Below are positions 24,280-32,249 of a stretch of DNA of 34,213 nt, piece after piece. Position numbers and translations under genes: made by a program. How positions within the stretch are numbered: position 1 is the stretch's first letter; every line of letters starts with the position of its first letter. The notes beneath the pieces were generated by a model, which ran no database searches, was not told where the DNA came from, and worked only from the letters and a program-made list of their open reading frames with translations. The DNA comes from Acidobacteriota bacterium (lineage in GTDB: Bacteria; Acidobacteriota; Holophagae; Thermotomaculales; Thermotomaculaceae), in assembly GCA_013151025.1 (NCBI GenBank), contig JAADJC010000096.1, forward strand, positions 1 to 34,213. Reading direction: 5' to 3'.

Positions 24280-26304
24280 ATGACAGCTAAACAAAAGAAA
24301 ATACAAAAACAGACAATAAAGCATAAGACACCCTGGATATTCAAACCAGCCCTTCTCCTTCTGGTAATGTTTGCACTGGGCCTTGTGGCGTACGCGCCGG
24401 AATTGAAGGGCGATTTCATCCTTGATGATTTTCATTATGTACAACACAACCCCAATTTGAAAAATCTTTCCACTCTGACCCGTTGGGATCGGTTTCGCCA
24501 CAGCCGCCCCCTCTACTGGTTCTCATTTTTTATGGAAAAGAAGCTCTGGGGGAACAACCCGGCCGGCTACAAAATAATCAATCTTGCCTTCCACGTCCTC
24601 ACTGCCTTTATCCTTTTTTACTTCCTTCTCCACCTCCTGGAATTGAAAGGCATCTACGACCGATGGTTCGCACTGGTTACATCCATACTTTTTCTTCTGT
24701 CCCCCCTTGCCACAGAGGCTGTTTCCTACATCTCAGGGAGAAACAATGGCATCGGCGGGTTCTTCTTCATTCTGGGATGTTTTCTCTACCTGAAAACCCT
24801 TGACTCAACGAACCGGAAAAGAAAACTCATCTTTTTTTCCAGGTCTTTTGTAAGTTTCATTGCGGCCTTTCTGTTCAAGGAAGTGTACATTGTTTTTGTG
24901 CTTTTCTATCCTTTACTCTACCTGTGGATTCGGCCATTTAAGAAAAAATACCTGTTATTGGGAGCTGGCGGCATCATCGCTCTCTTCATAGCTGTGCTGG
25001 TTCTTTCTTTCAGGGTGAATATTTCTCCATTTACACAGATTCACTCCGTCATCGTTCAAAACAGGCGCAATTTCAACAGCCGGCCTCTTGCCACCAACCT
25101 TTATGCCGTCGCGTATTCGTTTCGCTTATCCGCATTCCCGGACAAACTCAACATTGACCACGACCTCCCGGTTCTGAACAGCCTTGCAAGCCCAAAGGCC
25201 CTTGCTGCTGTCGGGATTCTTCTTGGAATCGGACTCCTGCTTTTCCTCTTCAGAAAGAAACTTCCCCTGTCCTTCCCTGCCTACATCGCGTATCTTTTTC
25301 TCATCGCACCCACAAATTCCTTCATCCTCCGCCACGGTCAGTGGATGATTGACCCTTTAAGTGAACGAAATCTCTATGCCTGCGCCATATTCTTTTCCAT
25401 CATTGCCGTAGAGCTTCTAACTGTGCTGATACCAAAACCCAAAGCCCGGCACATCGTATTCGCCATTTTGCTGCTGGCATCTGGAACAAGAACATTCAGC
25501 CGAAACATGGACTTCAGCAACGACATTTCGCTCTGGAAGTCCTCAGTCCGCTATTCACCCGACAGAGCCCGTCCTTACTATAATCTGGCAGTCGCGTTAA
25601 AAGATGCCGACCGTGTAGACGAAGCCATTCCATTCGCGCGAAAGGCCCTGCACCTCAGCCCCCAGAGCCAGTGCTACGGGTTGCTCTCAAGCCTGCTCAT
25701 GAAGAACGGACAGCAGAAAGAAGCCGAAAGCACTTTGCGCGAAGGCATCCGCACCGTTGAGGAGAATCAGGCTATTTTATTGAACCAATTGGGACAGTTC
25801 TACTACACTCAGGGACAATTCGCCAAAGCCAGAAACTATCTGGAACAAGCCCTTGAACGAAACAAGCGCAACCTGCAGGCAAGGCTGACCCTGATGCTCA
25901 TTCAACTGGACGACGGGAACCTTATCGCGGCACAGAAGAATATCACGGATACAGAATCCTTTATTCGCTATACTTCGAAAACATTCCAAGCCGAACAACT
26001 GGTTACAGATGATACGTGGGCAATGCTGGCATTCGGCAAAGGCCTTCTGAATTTTCAAAGCGGTCAACCACAGGCCGGTATCCGCCTCTGCGAAAGGGCA
26101 ATTGAATTGAACCCTCAATTTACAGAGCCCATGATCAAACTTGGAGAATATTACTACTCCAGAAGAGAATATAAAGAATCATGGTCTTATTTCCTGAAAG
26201 CCTACCAAACCCCCGGATTCAAACGCTACAGCGCCGGAATTGCCCCCTACATGAGAAACTTACAGAAACTACTGGAAAATCCGAAACTGGACCCCGGGCT
26301 CTGA
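24280..26304 (+). CDS. TMTC-like GT-C membrane glycosyltransferase with C-terminal TPRs
   Basis: A 674-residue membrane protein. A cytoplasmic Lys-rich start is followed by TM1 and then the acidic loop GDFILDDFHYV (Asp49-Asp50), the DD motif placed as in GT-C protein O-mannosyltransferases and TMTC proteins. About nine further helices follow to near residue 405. From about residue 428 there are at least four tetratricopeptide repeats (RARPYYNLAVALKDADRVDEA..., LLNQLGQFYYTQGQFAKARNYLEQAL, AMLAFGKGLLNFQSGQPQAGI, MIKLGEYYYSRREYKESWSYFL). The likely role is transfer of a lipid-linked sugar to exported proteins, with the TPRs binding acceptors. The nearby secreted-protein genes are plausible substrates, but only by context. 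Confidence 0.8.
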   Translation: MTAKQKKIQKQTIKHKTPWIFKPALLLLVMFALGLVAYAPELKGDFILDDFHYVQHNPNLKNLSTLTRWDRFRHSRPLYWFSFFMEKKLWGNNPAGYKIINLAFHVLTAFILFYFLLHLLELKGIYDRWFALVTSILFLLSPLATEAVSYISGRNNGIGGFFFILGCFLYLKTLDSTNRKRKLIFFSRSFVSFIAAFLFKEVYIVFVLFYPLLYLWIRPFKKKYLLLGAGGIIALFIAVLVLSFRVNISPFTQIHSVIVQNRRNFNSRPLATNLYAVAYSFRLSAFPDKLNIDHDLPVLNSLASPKALAAVGILLGIGLLLFLFRKKLPLSFPAYIAYLFLIAPTNSFILRHGQWMIDPLSERNLYACAIFFSIIAVELLTVLIPKPKARHIVFAILLLASGTRTFSRNMDFSNDISLWKSSVRYSPDRARPYYNLAVALKDADRVDEAIPFARKALHLSPQSQCYGLLSSLLMKNGQQKEAESTLREGIRTVEENQAILLNQLGQFYYTQGQFAKARNYLEQALERNKRNLQARLTLMLIQLDDGNLIAAQKNITDTESFIRYTSKTFQAEQLVTDDTWAMLAFGKGLLNFQSGQPQAGIRLCERAIELNPQFTEPMIKLGEYYYSRREYKESWSYFLKAYQTPGFKRYSAGIAPYMRNLQKLLENPKLDPGL

Positions 26305-26389
26305 TGCAACCTGCCGCGCCGCGTGGATGGTGAATGGCGGGCTTGACAGAAAGGGACAAGAAAAGGAATTGGCTATTCTTCGTCTTTTC

Positions 26390-26440
26390 AAGTCACTAAT
26401 CACAAATTACAAGTCACAGTGCCGCAACGCGTGCGGCATC
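26390..26440. repeat. Intergenic hairpin repeat, copy 3 (inverse orientation)
   Basis: The minus strand reads GATGCCGCA-ACGCG-like loop-TGCGGCACTGTGAC and then TTGTGATTAGTGA. The hairpin arms TGCCGCA / TGCGGCA lie at 26420-26426 and 26432-26438. It shares GATGCCG...CGGCACTGTGA plus GTGAT units with the 14115 copy and also lies between convergent genes. Confidence 0.55.
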
Positions 26441-26445
26441 TCCCT

Positions 26446-28998
26446 TCACTCTGTTCCATGTGTCAGAGTTGGCGGAATGATTTCACAGTACACCTCATCC
26501 GGGTCTTCGTAAATTACGTACGGCACCACAAAGGAACCCGTATAAAGTTCAATAGATGTGATAGTTGCAAGTTCTTCTGGTGTGAAAATATCTTTTAAGT
26601 TTGTCTTTTTCAGTTCAAAAGCATTCAGATTTACCCGTTTAGTCGTTCCCACCTGCAGTCCGTTCACATCATAGGCAACAATCGGCAGTTCATTACGGGC
26701 ATACGGTTTCTGATTATAGAGCACCGCAACAGTCTCCAGTCCGTCCCGCTGAACCACCGGAAACAGTTCATCTGCAGCCTCAAAATACCTCAAAAACGGA
26801 AAAGAAACCAATGTTCCCTTATTGTGATCCCCGCTCATATAAAAACCGGTGATCGGACCGCTCTGGACAGTAACACCGATTCGCGCCAGATGGGTCAAAT
26901 CCACTCCCTCCGGCACAAGATCTTCTATCACGCCCACCCACTTCTGGTGCTTTCCGATCCAGAGACTGCTTGTCACAGACGTATTATCATCCATCAGCCA
27001 TTTAAAATTAAGCACCACTGATACTGCGTCATCGTCCGGAGCCACAAAAACCGCTCCATTCCAGCCGTCTTCCCCGTAGTTGAGAGGATTATAGGGAATG
27101 AAAAAAGACTGTTCTGCCTGTCCGGCATGCTCTATGGAAGCCTGAGTAATCCAGCCGGTACGGCCCAGTGCCGGAACATAACTCAATTCCCGATGATTTA
27201 ATGTCCCGTACAAAGCAGATGCCGTTATCGGCTCATTGGATTTGAAACGGATATAGGATACGTCTTCCTGGGAAACCCCGGGAAAGAAAGAATCAAACAA
27301 TCCCACCTTCTTCTCATAGGGATTCAGATCAATTTCCACGACAGCCAGTTCATCTCCATCGTTTCCATATAGCGTAGCAGCCACTGCCGCCGGGTAAAAC
27401 CGGGATGGATTTACCAGAACCATGCCGTACCACCAATATGCCACTTCCGGTGGTACATGGGAAAGAACCAGCTCAGTATCCGGGGCTTCCGCTTTCATAA
27501 AAGACATGGACCCTTCGCCTTCAGAAAGATAAAAGCTATACACCGGGTATTCATCCGTCATAGAATTAAGCTTGATCCACTCCGGTATGCTGCTCCCCCC
27601 GCTGAGGGGCACATCCCGAAAAGATGGCCCGATGATGCTTACAGGCCCTGTGTCCAATGCAAACCCCGTTCCCTCAGAAACACCCACAACCCGATATTCA
27701 CTTTCCGTACGAATAACTTTGTCCTCCGTAACCGGCCAGAATCCCGCCATGACGAAGTTATCCCAGTAGTCGTCTTCCGGGATGGTGTGGGAAATCACGG
27801 ACGTATGACTCTGCATCTCAACTCCGAACTGGTAATTTTCATCATAAAAATAATTTGCATTCGGTGTAATCTTCAAAAATTCAGAAATGAATTCTGTGCC
27901 GGTAAAAGTTTTCAAAGGATATGGATAAATCAAATAACCCATGTCTTCCAGATACGTTCCGGATTCATCATACAACTCAGTTTCAAACGCGTGATTAGAC
28001 GGCCCGCTGGTCCGGCTGTTGCAGTAGAGTCGAAGGGTAAACTTCTCTTCCGGTTCAATGTTAAAACCATACCAGTCATCATTAAGTATCCGGCCTATAA
28101 ATCCGCCCGTCAGTAAAACTGCTTCATTAAACGCATCGTTGGGTTCATTTTCATCATCCACCGTGTTGTTGTATTCACCCTGAGCAAGCAATGCAACCTT
28201 ATCATATTCAATATATGGATTTACAGAGGACTTCCCGGCCACAACCTCTTCAGGGTACCAGCAGAAAGCCGGGTGATCGGCCACCGAATCCCCTGTCCAT
28301 TCCCCTGACACCGGCTCACCACCCGACAAGGTAAGGTCATAGGTGTAGTCAAAACTTTCATAATTGGAATTGACATCATCCGGACTGACTCCATCCGTCG
28401 ATGTCCAGACATTGAGGATGACATGGCGGATATCACCATCATCCGTCCAATCCATGGTATAGCTGTAAATGGGCCATGTCCATACTTCTTCCGTGGGGTC
28501 AGAATCCATAAGCAGTGGGATTCCATTGTCTCTGAGATATTCCTGCAGCACTGTCTGGAATGTCAGCGGATCCATGCTTTCGCCGCCGGAACCCAGATAG
28601 ACAGTTCCGGTAGCTGCCTGGTAGTACATGGTCCAGAGCCCCTTCAAATCCCCGATATAGAAGGTATAGCCCTCATCATTCACCGTCGCTGTGGGTTCCA
28701 CCTCCGACACGGATGCTGCAGCCCAACCGTTGCAATGGCCGTGCCATGCGGGGCCATCGGGGTTAAAGTGATGGGCCAGTTCCCAGGTGGTGGTTTTCCC
28801 ACCCAAAACAAAGCGGGCATCATATTTATTTAATGTAGATGGATAGCCCCGGTAGCCCTTTCCATTGATCAACGCTCCTTCTACCATGGGCCACCAGTAT
28901 CCATTCCATGGCTTTGCAAGCATGACTTCTTCATGACCGGCAAATGCAAATGGATGCAAAATCAGAACCAACAGAACAACAAAAATTATATGTCTCAC
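26446..28998 (-). CDS. Large secreted protein with transglutaminase-elicitor-like Cys domain
   Basis: An 850-residue exported protein with a signal peptide ending AFA-G at about residue 20. The N-terminal domain has WHGHCNGWAAAS (Cys89), then DIRHVILNVW with a candidate catalytic His. This is the Cys-His layout of the transglutaminase-elicitor (GP42-like) fold, so a protein-crosslinking or peptidase-like activity is plausible. A middle segment (EPNDAFNEAVLLTGGFIGRI...DDWYGFNIEP) resembles a PPC-type beta domain. The last third has three similar beta modules starting near YWWYGMVLVNPS (about 515), GWNGAVFVAPDD (about 628) and LFPVVQRDGLETVAVLYNQ (about 725). The GTG start overlaps the upstream stop (GTGA) with GGAGAG 7 bases before it. 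Confidence 0.75.
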   Translation of the reverse strand: MRHIIFVVLLVLILHPFAFAGHEEVMLAKPWNGYWWPMVEGALINGKGYRGYPSTLNKYDARFVLGGKTTTWELAHHFNPDGPAWHGHCNGWAAASVSEVEPTATVNDEGYTFYIGDLKGLWTMYYQAATGTVYLGSGGESMDPLTFQTVLQEYLRDNGIPLLMDSDPTEEVWTWPIYSYTMDWTDDGDIRHVILNVWTSTDGVSPDDVNSNYESFDYTYDLTLSGGEPVSGEWTGDSVADHPAFCWYPEEVVAGKSSVNPYIEYDKVALLAQGEYNNTVDDENEPNDAFNEAVLLTGGFIGRILNDDWYGFNIEPEEKFTLRLYCNSRTSGPSNHAFETELYDESGTYLEDMGYLIYPYPLKTFTGTEFISEFLKITPNANYFYDENYQFGVEMQSHTSVISHTIPEDDYWDNFVMAGFWPVTEDKVIRTESEYRVVGVSEGTGFALDTGPVSIIGPSFRDVPLSGGSSIPEWIKLNSMTDEYPVYSFYLSEGEGSMSFMKAEAPDTELVLSHVPPEVAYWWYGMVLVNPSRFYPAAVAATLYGNDGDELAVVEIDLNPYEKKVGLFDSFFPGVSQEDVSYIRFKSNEPITASALYGTLNHRELSYVPALGRTGWITQASIEHAGQAEQSFFIPYNPLNYGEDGWNGAVFVAPDDDAVSVVLNFKWLMDDNTSVTSSLWIGKHQKWVGVIEDLVPEGVDLTHLARIGVTVQSGPITGFYMSGDHNKGTLVSFPFLRYFEAADELFPVVQRDGLETVAVLYNQKPYARNELPIVAYDVNGLQVGTTKRVNLNAFELKKTNLKDIFTPEELATITSIELYTGSFVVPYVIYEDPDEVYCEIIPPTLTHGTE

Positions 28999-29408
28999 TT
29001 TATCGCTCTCCGTTCAATCTGAAACTCCCCTGTACTCATCTTTGTAAAATAGGTTCCCCTGGTTTCTAAATTCAGCATCGCGGAAAATGGATAAAAACCG
29101 GATCTCAATTCCAGACGAATCTGAAGGGGGTCTGACAGCTTGATCCATTTGTCTCTCCCGGCATAACGAACCCGTTTCTGTATTTTCACAACCTTTCCGT
29201 CCTTCAGAATCATTTCCGCTTTAAGTTGCTTATCCAAATAGAACGAAAAACGGTTATTTTCCTGTCGAACCTGCCATAAAAGAGAAATACGGGTTCCGTC
29301 CGGTGTTAAACTTTCTCCCCTGACCTGAAAAAGAGTCTCTGCAGCAAACAGGGATACAGCAAGGAAAAATTGAACAATAAACAAACCCCAATACAGTATT
29401 TTCCTCAT
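28995..29408 (-). CDS. Small exported protein of unknown function
   Basis: A 137-residue protein with an N-terminal signal sequence (MRKILYWGLFIVQFFLAVSLFAAE) and a beta-rich remainder of paired strands (LFQVRGESLTPDGTRISLLWQV, RFSFYLDKQLKAEMILKDGKVVK). No family is recognised. ATG at 29408 is chosen because it overlaps the upstream stop as ATGA and follows GGAG by 7 bases; a TTG at 29414 would add two residues. It sits between a lipoprotein and the transglutaminase-like protein, with overlaps on both sides, which suggests the three work together at the cell surface. Confidence 0.7.
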   Translation of the reverse strand: MRKILYWGLFIVQFFLAVSLFAAETLFQVRGESLTPDGTRISLLWQVRQENNRFSFYLDKQLKAEMILKDGKVVKIQKRVRYAGRDKWIKLSDPLQIRLELRSGFYPFSAMLNLETRGTYFTKMSTGEFQIERRAIK

Positions 29409-29854
29409 TGCCAACTCCGGAACGGGCTACGCTGTGGATTGTACAGCAACACCCACTTCCCACTCTCAATAATCCATTCCTGCCTGGTTCTCACAGCCCG
29501 CAATTTCGCAATCTGGAAGGTTGTATCAAAACGGATTGTTACCGTTGCCTTTTGTCCATCTTTATCATACTCAATCCCGTCAATCCGGGAATTGGTCACT
29601 TTCAAATTTATTTGTCCATAGTACTGCTGTTGGGTCACGGCCTTCTTTGTCTCATTCGAAAGAAAATCGTCATACAAATCCACCTGTTTACCATTGTATT
29701 TGAAGGCATAGGTTCCTGCCTCCCGGGCGTGCCAGAAAGCGGTAACCCTCTTTTCCAATACCTTCGGACCGGTCTGAACCACGCACCCTGCCACAGCCAT
29801 GAGGGTGAGAATTCCTGCCATCATCAGCCATTTACCAAGCCATCTTCCGGTCAT
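29405..29854 (-). CDS. Lipoprotein with a small NTF2-like or similar domain
   Basis: A 149-residue protein with a classical lipobox (LMAVAGC, lipidated Cys24), so it should be membrane-anchored. The soluble part (VLEKRVTAFWHAREAGTYAFKYNG..., then KATVTIRFDTTFQIAKLRAVRTRQEWIIESGKWVLLYN) has the helix-then-curved-sheet rhythm and the terminal GKWVLLYN strand seen in NTF2-like/SnoaL-type domains, but this is a weak fold guess. AGGAG lies about 8 bases before the ATG. It is the first gene of a three-gene coupled run with the small exported protein and the transglutaminase-like protein. Confidence 0.72.
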   Translation of the reverse strand: MTGRWLGKWLMMAGILTLMAVAGCVVQTGPKVLEKRVTAFWHAREAGTYAFKYNGKQVDLYDDFLSNETKKAVTQQQYYGQINLKVTNSRIDGIEYDKDGQKATVTIRFDTTFQIAKLRAVRTRQEWIIESGKWVLLYNPQRSPFRSWQ

Positions 29855-29889
29855 ATTCTTTCTCCTGGTTGAAGTTCAGTTCAGCACTT

Positions 29890-29918
29890 AAACAAAAAGA
29901 GGGGGCAAATGCCCCCTC
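29890..29918 (-). terminator. Intrinsic terminator after the large secreted protein gene
   Basis: On the minus strand GAGGGGGC-ATTT-GCCCCCTC is followed by TTTTTGTTT. It lies 26 bases past the stop of the 29944-31772 gene, which separates that gene from the downstream lipoprotein operon unless there is read-through. No separate promoter for the operon was found in the short spacer. Confidence 0.85.
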
Positions 29919-29943
29919 CCTCTGTTTTAAGGTTAATAGATAA

Positions 29944-31772
29944 TTATTTTTTGTTAAAAATGTTCCCGCTGGTCCACCATGAGTACGGTGTATCAATGCG
30001 GGGCAGCGTACCCTGGCCCTGGTTGCCGTCACCGAGCATGCCAAAGCCGTCTATTGCCATCCAAGTGTTGGCAATGGTCGGGGTAGCTTCCGCGATTACC
30101 CAGAAGGGCTCGTCGCCGAAGGTGGTATCTGTCCCGGTAACCAGTGTCGGGGCAAATGCCGGGTCAGACAGCAGGGTTACCAGAATACCGGATTTCGGCA
30201 GGGTACCAACGTTGGCCATGTATACGTCACCATCTGCCTCAATGAGATAGAGAACAACATCTGCATCCTGATCCGTAGTATTCAAAATAGGCAGGAAATT
30301 ATCATTGAAGTAGGTCACGTTGGTTACGGCAAGACCTGCCCACCACTCTGCGTTCAGAGCGGGGAAGTATGTGAAGTACTCGTATGCAGGCCAGTACTCA
30401 TCTGGCTCAACGGACTCAGGCGGGCAAACAACGAAATTCAGCGGGTAGTCAAGGATGACTGCGTTGCCGGTTCCACAGGGGAAAGGCGCCCATGCAATCT
30501 TCACATACGCCGTAATGGGAGCTTCTGCAGTGAAACGACCCATCCTCACATCGCCCACGTTGATCTGCGCAGCGTTGACAGTGCTGGGATTCGTTACCTG
30601 CCAGCTGAAAGATTCGTACAGGTTGTAATTGTCTAAACATGAGTCCTTACCGCTTTGGTCACAAATGCCATCGATGGGCACATAACCAGAATAGTTCAAG
30701 TCTGAATATTCATCAATACCGGCAAGATCAACAGAAGCGCCAGCTGTAGCAGAACCCAGAGTCAGTGTGGTGGCAGGAGTACCATTCACGGTCAGGGATG
30801 CACTGTTGAGGTACACGCCGTCGGTTGCGGTCAGTGTGCTCAGCGGGTTACCTGATCCATCCACGATGGTCATGGTAATGACAGAAGACATCGGCAACAT
30901 GCCGGCTTCGTCTTCAGTCAGGTAAACACGACAGTTTCCGTCGTCAGTGAGATCCAGCGTACCCAGACGATACAGGTCATAGCAGTCATAGACATATGCC
31001 TGATCGACCAGCTCACTCGTGTAGCACTTGCAGAGGAGGACATCGGGAGTGTACAGTCCAGAATTCTTGTCGCAAGTAGAGTCCACGGTAAAGTTGTGGG
31101 TGCTGCCCTCACCGCCGTAAGCGATGGCCGGGTTGGCAGGACTGTAAGACACACCAAGCTGGGTGCCGTTAATGCCGCCGTCCCATGTTGTCAGGGAGAT
31201 GACGTTGAACGCGTTCTGCGGGAACTGATCCACTCCACCCGGATGATCCGTGTAGTTTACACAGACAGGAACACCCTGGGTCTTAGAGCCGACTTGCTGA
31301 AAATTGTCATCATACAGTATCGGGCTGAATGCGCCTCCATTGATCAGAACCGTGGAACCGAGACGGAACCATGCCTGAGCTGTAGGGTTAGGAAGTCCGC
31401 CGCGTTGGGATTGTCACGAATAATAACTTCAATGTAGTTGGATCCATGAACCCCACGGGCCATCACGTCACCAGACTGCCACATCACACCGTCCACTTCC
31501 AGCTCAACCCAGCGGTTGAACCCGTCATTGTCATTGCCATCCAGATCGTGGCAGAGAACTGCAGCATCAGTCAGCTCAATCTTCACCACGATGGGTGAAG
31601 TCGTAGACGCAGACTGATAGTCCTGGTCGTTGGTTACAACGAAACGCATGGAACCCACGCGCTCACAAGCTCCGTCGTGATTGACGGAAGGCGTTTCAGT
31701 TTCAACGTTCACGGTTGCGAACACGGAAACTGTCAGCACAGCCATAAAGATGGTTGTTAAAAGTTTTTTCAT
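29944..31772 (-). CDS. Large secreted beta-rich protein of unknown function, frameshifted
   Basis: A Sec-exported protein (signal peptide MKKLLTTIFMAVLTVSVFA) of about 609 residues. It is interrupted by a one-base loss near 31390-31396: the first frame ends in ...NAADFLTLQLRHG... while PNPTAQAWFRLGSTVLI... continues in the next frame to the end at 29944. There are many Asp/Asn-rich loops and several Cys pairs (ACERVG, VLCHD, VCVNY, VLLCKCY, GICDQ), consistent with disulfide-linked Ig-like strands. The C-terminal part, WWAGLAVTNVTYFNDNFLPIL..., resembles the beta modules of the 26446-28998 protein. A strong promoter and GGAGGT at 31781-31786 suggest high expression; a surface-layer or matrix role is a guess. 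Confidence 0.78.
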
Positions 31773-32249
31773 CAAACATTACCTCCATATAAAATTTTCC
31801 GAAACGCTTCTTTACAAAAGAAATTGGGCTTTCCTGACCTCCTACCACCTCCCTTTTCCATAGTTCATTACGTGTTAATTACCATAAATTTCCCAGATTT
31901 TCCGTTTCCTTAATCAATTCCATCATAACTGGATTCAATATAATCCATTGATTTCAGACTGTCAACAAAAAACTTTTATTTTTGCATGATTATTGTCCCC
32001 GAGGTGACAAGAATCACTTTTTTGCCCTTTTTCTTTAATAAAAACATAACTTATTTTACCAGATGTTCCGGATTTTTCATATATTTTTTCTTTTTTGCCG
32101 GAAATTTTCTAATTTTTTCAACCGAATCTTGAAAAATCTCATGATTCTACCGGTGAGTCATGTCACATATTTCCTTTTTCGCTGGTTGATGCAGGCTTTT
32201 TGCTATATATTAGAGGATGGACGGAACACGATAAGTTCAGGAGGTACGT
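31773..32249. other. AT-rich divergent control region, no long gene
   Basis: This 477-base spacer separates the minus-strand large secreted protein from the plus-strand repeat protein. It holds the minus promoter at 31937-31965, a long purine-rich minus-strand leader with repeated GGAGGT-like segments, and the GGAGGT ribosome binding site (32240-32245) of the plus gene. A short hydrophobic ORF within 32063-32428 overlaps the start of the repeat protein in another frame and is not convincing. No good plus-strand promoter stands out; TATATT at 32206 lacks a well-spaced -35. Confidence 0.5.
31937..31965 (-). promoter_or_regulatory. Strong promoter of the large secreted protein gene
   Basis: On the minus strand a perfect TTGACA (31965 to 31960) and TATATT (31942 to 31937) are spaced 17 bases apart. 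Transcription would start near 31930, giving a leader of roughly 155 bases. Confidence 0.75.

Noticed and set aside
27457-28116. Plus-strand 219-codon ORF opposite the transglutaminase-like gene
   Set aside because: It is antisense to a coherent secreted protein, shows no motif, and is a shadow frame.
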